Assembly: GCF_047948215.1 (NCBI RefSeq)
Contig: NC_134456.1
Span: 65,305,529 to 65,369,528, forward strand
Direction: 5' to 3'
DNA: 64,000 nucleotides
DNA from: Lycorma delicatula
Taxonomy: Eukaryota > Arthropoda > Insecta > Hemiptera > Fulgoridae
Below the pieces are notes generated by a model. It did not search any database, had not been told where the DNA came from, and saw nothing but the letters and a program-made list of their open reading frames with translations. The position numbers and the translations under genes are program-made. Positions 53,637-64,000 of the stretch are shown piece by piece; position 1 is the stretch's first letter, and each line of letters starts with the position of its first letter.

Positions 53637-55369
53637 AACTGGATAACACCTCACAGTAAGACATTTAATCTGGAAGTTGTGTCTATGCAAGCATAAAATA
53701 TCCAAAATAGATAAAAGAGGTGTGGCAGTCACTAAAAGGGTGGAAAAATGTTATAGAACAAGTAGGGAGCAATTAAAGATGTCGTTTACCATTAATGTCG
53801 TAGTGATTCAGAAATTTCATCTGACTACAGAAAACAACAATGTAGAGTAGAGGTTGATAACAGTTTTCTAGAATTGAAGAGATGAAAGAAGTTTGGAATA
53901 GGGAGTGATAAATAAAAAAGGTACAAGTTACTTTGACGTAATAAACAATTTTATAAATTGCTTCTGTATTTATTTCTTATCTATCTGTAGATTGATGTAT
54001 AATTATAAAAATAATTGTTGTTTGATATTGCTATACTTTAATAGTCTGTTTATTTAATAGTATAGAGTAATAAATGATAAAAAGTAGTTAAAGATGTACA
54101 TTGGTAAAAAAGCGTTCTAATACATACACAAAGAGTAAGTAAATAAAATTTGTCTGTAGAATTAATTTCTACACTCTGGCAATGCTAAGAGTTCTACTGT
54201 CAGTGTGACATGTCCCATTCAGACCAACGAGTTGATGAACTCTATTGTTAAAGAGCACTGTCTGTTTTTTTACTGATATAGAATTTGAATACCGTTGTAG
54301 TACTTAAGCTTTAGTACAATAATGTGACACTTTAGTCAATAATAAATCACCAGATAACCTGTCAAATGCCGTAACAAATCATGTGTGATAGACATCAAAA
54401 CTCTCATCTTCAACTGCATCTCAAGTAGATTTGATTATACTGTTTTAGGTAAGTTGACTTGTCAACTAGTAATCATTTGTATATAATTATAAATTATTTA
54501 AACGTAAAAAATAAAAAGGTAAAATAAACAAGATTTGTATGACACTTGTTTTATTAATGAGACATTAAAGTTTTTATTTAAGGTTATCTTAATAACAGAA
54601 CTTAATATAAAAAAACAAGAGCTGGCTACTGAAAAAAACTAGGCCATTTTAGTGTTAAAAAATTGTATTTTTCTTTAAAATAAACAGAATTAGTACATCT
54701 TTTTGAAACTATTCTCCAGTTTGTGAATAAAGTTCATATTTGTAGAACATCAAATTTGCACTTCCCCAAAAGGCTTTTATTAGTTTGAAATTTAATTTTT
54801 TTATTTATAATTTATTTTTGTAGTTGAAGTTTAGTTAATATAGTTTTAGGCTTAACATACTGCTGTTAAGAGAGAATGTGACATTTAAAGTGTGTCCTCT
54901 AAACCTTGAAATACCTTTAAATAATTTGCATAAATTTTTAGGAATAAAAGTACCAGTAAATAAAAATAATGAATTAAAAAATTCATATAATACATTGTAA
55001 AAGTTAATTGTTATTAACTAAAACAAATAAATAGATTAAAACGAAAATAAATAATAAATATTAAATTATATTTTATTAATATTGTTATATGTACTGAATT
55101 CAAATAGTTTATAATTATGTTAAATAAAAATTAGTTAAGGTATACTAGGTATATTTCATAGAAAAATATGAGTAATGAATATGAATATAAACTACGAAGT
55201 TTAGAAAAACTACATAATTTCTTGAGCTGCTGTTATATTTTGCCTAGTTAGTAAGCATACAATAAATTGGTTATGTGATCATAAAGAAAGAAATGTAATC
55301 AGGATTCTAATTTTATTTATAGAAATTTATGAAGATTATTTATCAGTTGTAACTACAAGTGTGGGTGAA

Positions 55370-58045
55370 AAGTTCCGGGCTTCACATAGAGATGGCTGGC
55401 ATTCGTTAGTACACTTTACTTCCCGATGGTGTCACATGATTCCATTCTTCATTAGTTTACTATAAGATTTCCAATTTCTAGTCGTATGCCTGTATTCATC
55501 TGCTTCCAGATGAATACAGAGGTTGGTGAAACCTCTTATCATCGACGTGTTCCCAGGGAAGTCGTAGGTTTTCACTCTGAGAATTTGTCTTCTTACTGAG
55601 GTGGAAGACTGCCAAGTAATTTGTAGCCTGGCTAGGAATAAAGCCCTCGGATATGATGGAATCACAGTGGAGCTCCTTGTTCGCATGTTGCCAGTACTTC
55701 TTGGTCCCATGACTAGGGTTTTTAATAGGATGCTTTTTGCTGGATATTTCCCAGCATGTTGGAAACATGGTGAGTTGAAACTGCTCTTCAAAGGTGGCAA
55801 CAAGGACCCCACTGTAAGTTCTTCTACCGCCCTCTGACGCTCTTGCCTGTAATTGGTAAGGTTTCCAAGGTCTTGTACCACTTCATCAATAGTAGATTGA
55901 CTTCTAACCTCTTGCTGATGGACGACGAGAATGGTTTTCGCCCCGGCAAGGGCACAGAGGATGCAATTCTTATAGTAATGGATCTGGCTTCATTCAGCGA
56001 GTGCAAATATGTACTCTGCATTTTTTTAGACATATCTGTGGCCTTCAATAACTTGTGGCCCTCTGCCTTGTTTCAACTTCAGCAGCGTGGGTGCATGATA
56101 AATGAGATTTGAACTATCTTGAGTTATTTCAGCAACAGAACCATAGTCCTTCGCAATGGTAGTTTGGAAGTAGGAAAGATCCTGTCTAAATAGTGGTTCA
56201 CAGAGGGCAGTGTATTAGGTCCACTTGTCTGGGTTGTTGAATTAGATTCTCTCATTCGGTTGCAGATGCCCAGTGGCTGCATTGTGGCATCGTCGGCATA
56301 TGCTGACGATGGGTTGCTGCTGGTCAAGGGTAACTTGCGTGCCAAGATAAGAGCTCAAAGCAAAACAGGCATGCAAGTTTCTAAGGTTGTGGGGTCTTCA
56401 GCATAAGATGGTTTTCAGCCAAACCATTATGATGTTTCTTAAAGGTTGTCTAGCCGTGACCCGACACCACAGGTTGTGATGAAATATCTGGGTGTCATCT
56501 TTGATGAGACTTCAATTCAAGGATAACCTGCAGTTTGTCGCAAGGAAGACCATTGATGCCGTCTTTGGTGTTTGTGGAGTTATCCATCCCAATTGGAAGA
56601 TGAATTATCATACCATGCGTATTCTTTACAAAGGTGTCTGTGAGGCCATAATGTTGTACGCTGCTCCCGTCTGGGCTCATCGTTTACCATTCCAATGTTA
56701 TAGGGACATTCTATTGAAGCTCAGCGTATTCTATTGTTAGCTGGTGGCTACAGAACTATCTTGAAAAAGGCAGTCTCTGTGATTGCCGGCATAAAACCCA
56801 AGACATTCTAGCTACGGAACATAGCAAGCAGTACATTTCTAAGAAGGGAGGCCTTCTTACTTCTGGGAGTATGCGAGAAATCGAAGACCAAGGTTTTGAC
56901 TCTTGGCAAGGTAGGTGGAACAATTCTTCTGTCGATACACGCATGGCATTTTTCCAAATGTTAAGAAGCTGCGAGCAATTAGGTGGGTCTCCCCCAATCG
57001 GTACACAACTCAATTCCTTTCAGGACATGGTGTCTTTAGGAATAGTTTGACTAGATTTGGTTTGGTTGATTCAGGCTTTTGCCCGAACTGTAGGGTCGAT
57101 GACACCATGGACCATGTCCTTTATGTTTGTCCCCAGTATGAGGCTGAGCATGCCAGTTGTAAGGAAACTCGAGAGGGTGGATTCCTTCTTTGATCTACGA
57201 ATCAACTGGAAGACTTACAGAGAATGGACTATTGTGGCTGGCTTCCTTAGATTCCTTGCCTGAGTGGGACAGATGAAGGGATATGGTAGAGTAGCAGCCT
57301 GGGTGGCTAGGGACCACCTGGACAGTTGATTGGCAGAAGGTGGGTGTGTTGGCATCGAGCCACGGTTAGATAGAAATTGTGGTGATTATTTATTGAATAT
57401 TCACTGTCAGCAGGATGACGACGGCACTCCCGAGGGCATGGATCCCATGCAGACGTGAGGTGTAGCGCGGCATCTTGACGATGGTAGAAAGCTAGTAGAT
57501 GTCACGTGGGACTCTGCGATGGAGCTGAGTGGGAGTAGGAGGTCTGCCCTACTCTCCCTTGTGGACCAGAGTCCGTAAATTAACCTATGTTTGGGGTATG
57601 AACTGAATGTTTGAGTTCACAAAGGGAACTAGGACTAAATTCTGTTGTTGCGAACAACATTTTTGGTGGTATGTTGTTAAATTTGCCTTGAATTATGAGA
57701 CATTTACTAGAAAGTGGCTCAGTAAAAGTAGAACTAGGGGTTCATACTTCTGTGAACTTGGTTAGCTAGTTCAGAGGACAATGATGCAGGACATTCAAGA
57801 ACTATTAAACAAGGCCTGCAGCGAAGGCAAAAGCTGAGTTTACAAATCACCAATGTAAATGTCTACCAAAGCATTTACATCGGTGGCATCCCAACAAGGC
57901 CTGGCTTATTACTATGAGATATAAAAAGTTAGAGGCTGAAAGACGACTCCCTTTAAAGCCCATCAGGGCTAGAAACAGCGAGGGTATGGTGACTGGAAGC
58001 ATCACAAGGCGAATGTCTTCCCCTACAGGATTGGGATGTTTTCTG
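55370..58045 (+). mobile_element. R1-like LINE B: RT and 3' UTR, with inverted 5' piece
   Basis: The plus strand from about 55520 reads an R1-clade reverse transcriptase: VICSLARNKALGYDGITVEL, then LLFKGGNK, an NGFRPGKGTEDAILIVMDLA block at 55930, FLDISVAFNN, the catalytic YADDG at 56299-56313 (followed by LLLVKG), then VEDTMDHVL-like CPNC..D..H..C sequence (FCPNCRVDDTMDHVLYVCPQ) at 57080. The end of the protein is near 57260-57560 and a GC-richer 3' UTR runs to about 58045. Stops and frameshifts are numerous. The 5' side (55370-55505) instead reads on the minus strand as an EN-RT linker (DEYRHTTRNWKSYSKLMKNG), so the 5' piece is inverted. A 13-bp perfect inverted repeat marks the junction. 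It belongs to a different family from LINE A. Confidence 0.85.
55490..55519. repeat. Perfect hairpin at LINE B inversion junction
   Basis: CTGTATTCATCTG (55490-55502), loop CTTC, CAGATGAATACAG (55507-55519). It sits exactly where LINE B switches from minus-strand to plus-strand reading. Confidence 0.93.
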
Positions 58046-60960
58046 CATGTTTTACCTCTTAAATCTCATTGATTTAAAATTTTGTTTAAAATGCATGTAG
58101 AGTAGTGTAAAAACTGTCAACTGTCTATTATATAACAGCTTTGTCAAAATCATCTACACAAGTTACTCTTTTTGATTATTTAGTTGTTTTGTGAAGCTAA
58201 CTGAAAAAACAAAAAATGAACTGTCTTGTTCTTAACATCCGAATGACACTTTTATGAAATTAGAACTCGTTCTTATTTCTTTTTGGGATCAATCAGAAGT
58301 GACCCGTTTCTCAGTCATAATATCACAATCATGTTTTTTTATTATTTTCCTAGACTAAACCACTCACTGATTTACTTTTCCCTAGGATAGACATTTTCTT
58401 TCAATTATAGCAAACCTATGACAGGAACGTGTATTGGCACAATAACCATTAATAAAAATTATAATTACTCATTTGTAAATCATATTCTAAGACCTTTTTA
58501 CACAAATAACTATTATTTAGTAATGAAACGAAGGAAATAGGGAAGCTAATATATATGTGGAATTGCAAATAACAGATGATTTTGTAAAAGTGGTGAGCCA
58601 CTATGTTCTGTGTGCGTAAATGGGTCAGCAGAATTGGGTGATTAATAGAGCCAATGACTAAACAGGATGAATAAGGAGTGAGGAGCAAGTTTCCTTCAAT
58701 ATGGATCAGCACAGTTCGTGAGCAATCAGACAACTTTACCTACTTTCTCAGAAGAAAATTACAAATGGAGTACCACTGAATCAATCAGTACAATTTCTTT
58801 TTATTAAATTAATAAACTTATTCCTTATGATTCTGTAAAATTATGCAGGTATCTGCTTATGAATCATGTAACTTAACTAAGTTAATACATCATTTAAAAA
58901 TATTAAACAATGGTTCAAAGCAAAATTTTGTTGTTAAATGAGGAAAAGGCCCAAAAGAATAGCTTGACGTTAAAAAGAATTTTGAACAATGGGGTGAATG
59001 AAATCAAATAGTTTGGCTTTCATGTAGGCTGTGATTTTAGAAGAAATTTGATGTACAAAAAGTAAGAAGAAAATCATCCAGGGTCCTTTTCATAACGTGC
59101 AAACTAAAATTATATTCTCCAACATAAGACCTTCTACTAATTACTTGCTCTTGCAGTATTAGTTATGAACTGCATATAAAAATCAAATCTGCTTCTGTGA
59201 AATATTATCACGTCAGAAAAATCAATTGGGATTATTTTAAACAGGGATAAGTCATGAACAAGACTTTCTAAAGAATTATGGAATATGATGATTTAAAATT
59301 TATAAGAATGTAATTAACACATTTAATTACATGCAGAAAAATACTGAGGTGTATTATCAGTACATATTACAGAAAATAAATTTAAATTAGACGAGGCCAA
59401 AAACAAGATTAAAAGGAAAAAGCCATTATATTTCAAGTCAACTAATAATACAGTAGCATACTCTATAAAATGCAACATGAAGGTATTATAATAATGCAGC
59501 AACATAATTTAGATAACTAATAACTGGTTAGAAGGAAACTATTTTATTCTTTAGAAAAATATTCTACAGGATTTTAGTTTTTTAAATGAGAAAATCAACA
59601 TTATTTTAATTTTATAACAAAGTATATGCTTTTTTTTCTATGTAAAAATAATACATGGGAAAAATTTTTTAACTGATATAAATAGTTCAAAAATTTAAGA
59701 GCTGCCCAATTTTATAATTTTATTTGAATTCATGGTTTGCAAATGTAAGTAAAGATGCATTTTATTCCTTACTGGTCAAATAATAAAGCATTTATTACAG
59801 CTACTAGAACTTTTTTTTAATTTGCAATCATATTCTATACACATGTGCAACTATTTTTTAAATTGCTGATACAACCACGCTGTTATTCACAGTTACTATT
59901 AAACTTGAGATAATACAGAAATTTTATGCTTACTACACGCTAACCATATATTAATTCTTTGAAAATTTAGGTTACTAAAAATCTTGATTATCAGCAAATT
60001 CATTAACTGTTACATGTAAACTTAATCAAATTTATTAAGCAATTGTTTTCAATAAATTAACATAAAATAAGTTGAGCTTTTCCAATATTTTCCAGATATT
60101 TTGCTAGTTGCATTCAGTTACATTTGCACAAATACAAAAAGATTTGTAATTAATAGCTTCCATCCTTATTCTCTCCTAACAATTCTGTAATATTTCTCAA
60201 CTGTACCAAAAAATCAGAAATAATTATGAATACACCTCTAAATGATAAAAAATGGCCAAAAATATTACAAACAAAATCATTTATATTTTTAATTATTAAT
60301 AAATAATCATAACCATAAAAATATAACTTAATAGTAAATAACACACAACAAATATTTCCAAACAACACACTAACTGTTATTTTATTCTTACCTTAGCTAC
60401 AATTTTTCTATATATATATATATATTTATGTCTTCACAAACTCAGCTATCAAATTCTCTCAGACAAATGTGACATTAATAATAATCCCACATAAATGTAA
60501 ATCATACCAATCATTCATAGCTATACAGCAACTTATTCCCTTTGACATATAAGCAGAACATCTTATAACTTACCAACTACATAATTGATATTGTTAACAC
60601 AAATAGAATGTATTATGCAGAGTAAACATACAGACTACAATAAAATAACTTAAAATAAAAATAAATTTGATTGAACATTACATCGTATTCAAGACAGTAT
60701 GGTATTCAAAAAATGGTAGACAAAATGGTAAATGTTACCATTCTTCAATAATTTTCCATGGTCAGTCAAATATATAACAAATAAATTGTGTAATATCGTA
60801 CATAAAAATGACTGCTACTTCATTAGGGAAAGTATACTACTTCTTAAGTACAGTTTAGAAGTATTCTTAAAAATATTAAGTATTAATTTAGAAAAGAGAA
60901 TTACCCTACCTTCCTGCCTTCATTCATTAAGTAACTAAATACACTGCATTTACCATGATA
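58046..60960. other. Large par-1 intron, nothing recognised
   Basis: AT-rich intron between LINE B and the mariner copy. It holds a (TA)n run at about 60409-60425 and open frames without motifs (58449-58733, 60150-60368 on the minus strand). Confidence 0.6.
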
Positions 60961-62219
60961 TTCAAGGGTGAATCAAATTTAAATGGTAATTTTGCTACTC
61001 TACACAGCAAGCAGTTCTGAGCTGGATGGTGGAGTGGGGGGGGGGTTAATGTTCGGTGTATAGAGAGAAGGAACCAACTTGGTTAGCTCCTGTACTCTGT
61101 TCTGTCGTCAGTACAGCCATGAGTGAGCAAAAGGTTCCATCATCTGTTGCACAATGTATAATCATAAAGTTTTTACTAATGAAGATGTTAAATCCGCAAA
61201 AAATTTAACTTGTTTAAAGGTACAGTGTAGGGATTCTACATGTCTCACAACTGAGTGTATATGTGGGCCAGACAATTTGAATGGCAATCAAGAAAGTGTA
61301 GAAAACAAGTCATTATTAACTCCCAAGATCAAGTCTCACAGGTCCATGCTGTTGAACCTTATCAAAGGTGATCCGGTGGTGATCACTTTCACTGTTGAAG
61401 AAATCATGTCAGAAATGGATATCAGCTATGGGAGTGTTAAATCCATTATCGCTGATCATCTTGGCTTTAGAAAAATTAATGTTTGATGGGTTTTGAGGTT
61501 GGAGATTACGAGAGACTTCTTAATCAATTTCAGCACGAAGGGGACGATATTTTGAGGTGCATCGTCACATGTGATAAGACATGGGTCCATCATTACACTG
61601 CAGAGTCAAAGATGGCAAGTAGGATAGCAAAAGAAGGACGAGGGCTGCCCAATGAAGGCCAAAACCAGTCCGTCAGCTGGAAAAATTGTTGCAACGATTT
61701 TTGTTTGACTCAAGGGTAGTTTTTTATTCATTGATTTTCTCCACAACAAACGAACGGTGAATGCGGCTTACTATTGTCAACTGGTACAGTCAACAAAAGC
61801 CACCTACCGAAACAAAATACAGGGTATGCTCATCAGAGATGTCATCCTTCTCTAAGACAACCCCAGGCTCTACATCACCATTCTGACAAGGGATAAATTG
61901 GAAAAAATGCACTGCAAAACCCTCAACCACCCTCCCTACAGTCCAGATTGTTTCCTTGTGACTATTCCTCATTTGTGCCCTTGAAATAATCACTTGGAAG
62001 GGAATGATTCGAAAATAATAAACATAGAGGAGCACGTGCGCAATTGGTTGACAACTCGTCCCATAACTTTTTATGAACAACGAATATTCAAGCTTCCAAA
62101 TCGTTGGCCAAAGGATGTAGATCGTGCAGGACTATACAGAGAAATGATGAAGGTATGAATTGTGTATATTATTAATCAATAAATTTATTTTAAAAAAATT
62201 TATATTTGATTCACACTTT
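60961..62219 (+). mobile_element. mariner-like element, near full length, dead
   Basis: The ends carry short inverted repeats: GGGTGAATCAAATTTAAAT on the left, and GTGTGAATCAAATATAAAT read inward from the right, with TA nearby on both sides. The transposase starts at 61119 (MSEQKVPSSVAQCIIIKFLT) and continues with EIMSEMDISYGSVKSIIADH, RCIVTCDKTWVHHYTAESK (first catalytic Asp kept), RTVNAAYYCQLV, ILL-stop-DNPRLYIT (second Asp kept; the preceding His codon is a stop) and HPPYSPDCFLV, where a 2-base loss shifts the third Asp block. Near the end, VRNWLTTRPITFYEQRIFKL precedes a YREMMKV end. It is inactive. It lies only about 100 bp from exon A of par-1. Confidence 0.88.
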
Positions 62220-62322
62220 TATTTTGCATGAAAACATAATTCTCTACATATATACTTAAATTTGTTAAAAATTATAATCAAATTTCAAAAACAAATAATA
62301 AATAAATAAAGTATAAACTTAC

Positions 62323-62371
62323 CTATATTAGGATGATCTAACATCTTCATTATTCTAACTTCTCTAAAAAG
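62323..62371 (-). CDS. par-1: par-1 exon A: kinase helix alpha-C
   Basis: This 49-nt exon encodes LFREVRIMKMLDHPNI and one base of the next codon. It holds the alpha-C glutamate of the kinase fold (in REV) and the conserved LDHPNI turn. The acceptor is TTTTCAG and the donor G|GTAAGT, giving a phase-1 exit that the next exon completes to Val. It is the most 5' exon visible. Nothing resembling the glycine-rich loop or the ATP-binding lysine exon is seen between here and the right edge, which holds a Penelope-like fragment instead. Confidence 0.93.
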
Positions 62372-63050
62372 CTGAAAAGAGTAAAATAAAAAAATTAAAA
62401 ACCAAGATTTTAACAATGGATGAATGCTCCACAATGTTACATAAAAAATAAATTATAAAACAAGAAATCACTTAAAAACAACTTATAAAAAAAATATTAA
62501 AATCTAGATTGTCAGTAGGAATTAGCATTTACAAACAAAACAATAGTAATGAAATTAAAGCATAATAAAGAAACAATAATAATAATAATAATAATTAACA
62601 AATAAACAACATTCACAAAATATTAGAAGATAAATATTTCCTATCAGTATAGTTAACTTGCAACCAATTCAAACAATTGCTACCTCCATCAGATGTCCTC
62701 TAAAATCTAATGCATAACTCTAATATACAGCTGTAAAAGGTAAAATCTATCTTAAAAAAGGTAGAGCTAATATGGACCATAAATCAAATAATAATATCCT
62801 CCCATGAATAAAATTGAAGGGAGGAGATAACAGTCTGATGTTTTATGGTAGCAAACTGTTACAAAAGCATTTTTGATAAATGACAAAAAGCTATTTATCA
62901 ATATTGGTCTCCAATCATTATTCAACAATGAAGTTTCTGCATCACTATTAATAATGTAAGTTTTCCAAATATCTATAATTCCTGTTTATTACAGATATTT
63001 TTAAAACTTTTGTTTCTAAATCGGTTTTAGGTATTGATGGACAATCTGTA
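62372..63050. other. par-1 intron 5' of exon A, nothing recognised
   Basis: AT-rich intron. The exon with the glycine loop and VAIK lysine was looked for on the minus strand and not found. Confidence 0.6.
62574..62595. repeat. (AAT)n microsatellite
   Basis: About seven AAT units. Confidence 0.9.
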
Positions 63051-63965
63051 ATTTCAATAGTCTTCTAAATTTATAAAGAACCAAAAGGTATTTTATTCTT
63101 GTGACAATCTTTCTTTTAGTTTGATCCCACATGCCCTAAAATGGCGATTTTTGTTTTTCGAGTTGTTTTATCTTTGACATTACAAGGGACAGAGAGAACA
63201 ACTTCCTAAATGGTGCCACTTTAATGTTAAAGTTGTGTGATTATTTAAATGTTTTTTTTTTTGCCTTGCTACTCTACAGAGGATGATTCATCATTTTTCT
63301 CAAACCTTTATAAAATCATTCCACTCTATTATTCTGAAATAAGGATGTTTTTCTGTATTTTTTAACTTTTCCAATTTCTTTATTCATGCTGTCAATGGTT
63401 TCTTTATTAAAACCACTGAATTTAATGAAATATTAATAAAATTCATTTTCCCTTGAAAACCTTCCAGACCAAATGCTACCAGGCACTGTAAACCAATGCA
63501 AAAAATGATGCAATCTTATAGTTCACAGGATGAAAAGAACCATTGGCAACAAACCTACCAACATATGTGCTTTTTTCTGTAATTTAACAAAATCTTTACT
63601 CTGATGAGAAAAATCAAATACACCAAAAATATCTTCCTTTTACACACTGAAACACAGACATACTTAAATTCTCTTTAATTTCTGGATTACCAATGAAAAG
63701 ATTAGTTTGGGATTGGGCTAACAGTAAACACTCACTTTTCCATCAATTTATTTATGATTATGAATTGAAAAATAATTTTTTTCTATTGTATAAATCTGTT
63801 AACCTTATGGAATCCTTTATTTTCAATGGCCTGGACAATCATTAATCAGTCTTAAATCTTAATTGTTTCTCTAACTGGAATGCGGGATGCAGCAAAAAAC
63901 ATTAAAGCAAATGAACATTTTATTAATATGTAGAAATAAAAGAGGTGTAGGCATAAATGGGTCTG
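63050..63965 (-). mobile_element. Penelope-like RT fragment
   Basis: The minus strand gives, from right to left, QTNLFIGNPEIKENLSMSVF-like RT sequence, then KKSTYVGRFVANGSFHPVNY and KIASFFALVYR, followed by IDSMNKEIGKVKKYRKT. This matches the conserved stretch after the RT core of Penelope-like elements (a YRKPT..T..Y....S.HP...K.A.F..L..R pattern). Decayed with stops and frameshifts; it may continue past the right edge. Orientation is opposite to the GIY-YIG fragment at 24720. Confidence 0.7.
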
Positions 63966-64000
63966 GAATAGTAAAACCGATAGGTTTGAATTTAAGCTAA

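Larger units (their letters stand above)
53040..55365. other. Unassigned intron DNA with several perfect hairpins
   Basis: Intron between the two R1-like LINEs. The stretch 53060-53930 is less AT-skewed and could be an old repeat. The plus strand contains phrases such as INVVVIQKFHLTTENNN, but no family was recognised. It carries perfect hairpins at 53155-53179 (10 bp, loop ATAAA), 53176-53203 (12 bp, loop AAAA) and 53608-53636 (13 bp, loop GAA). From 54000 on it is plain AT-rich. Confidence 0.5.

Noticed and set aside
55432..55881. 149-codon open frame on the minus strand
   Set aside because: Mostly antisense of the LINE B reverse transcriptase. Only its C-terminal end (DEYRHTTRNW...) is a genuine, inverted LINE piece.
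61154..61486. 110-codon open frame as a separate gene
   Set aside because: It is the N-terminal part of the mariner transposase at 60961-62219.

Overview
This is AT-rich (roughly 30% GC by eye), intron-dominated DNA from an animal, most likely an insect. The evidence is the arthropod-like spacer of the kinase gene and the mix of mariner, hAT, R1-like LINE and Penelope-like elements. The exact order cannot be fixed from the sequence; a hemipteran-type genome would fit. There are no operons, tRNA genes, rRNA genes or CRISPR arrays.

The only host gene I can support is par-1/MARK, the microtubule-affinity-regulating Ser/Thr kinase, on the minus strand. Eleven exons lie at 62323-62371, 46888-47024, 45836-45892, 40477-40612, 37819-38039, 34246-34345, 32033-32145, 29957-30239, 16704-16889, 15394-15559 and 11732-11866. 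All splice phases agree, and they join into about 527 residues: kinase domain from helix alpha-C onward, UBA domain, then the Ser-rich spacer. The 5' exons (glycine loop, VAIK lysine) lie beyond the right edge. The KA1 domain is not seen and probably lies beyond the left edge. The last recognised exon can either splice on or read straight into a stop codon.

The rest is intron or flanking DNA packed with dead mobile elements. Left flank: a hAT (ZBED-like) copy split by a LINE (1-4730), then about 7 kb of unassigned AT-rich DNA. The 13 kb intron at 16890-29956 holds a repeat with a GCGAG-type end, a ~1 kb long inverted repeat (19959-20982), a broken gene-like unit of an unrecognised multicopy type (21631-23345), LINE pieces and a Penelope-like GIY-YIG piece. 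Between 30.5 and 44.2 kb are four mariner/Tc1-type elements, three with terminal inverted repeats, plus a short R1-like LINE with a perfect target-site duplication. The 15 kb intron at 47025-62322 carries a mariner piece cut by an R1-like LINE (ORF1 plus endonuclease, minus strand), a second R1-like LINE (RT, plus strand) with an apparent 5' inversion, and another mariner. A Penelope-like RT fragment occupies the right edge.

The most unusual signal is a recurrent set of perfect snap-back hairpins (12-19 bp arms, loops of 1-9 nt) scattered through transposons and introns. They are far more frequent than chance and point either to hairpin-type template switching or to a library/assembly artefact.
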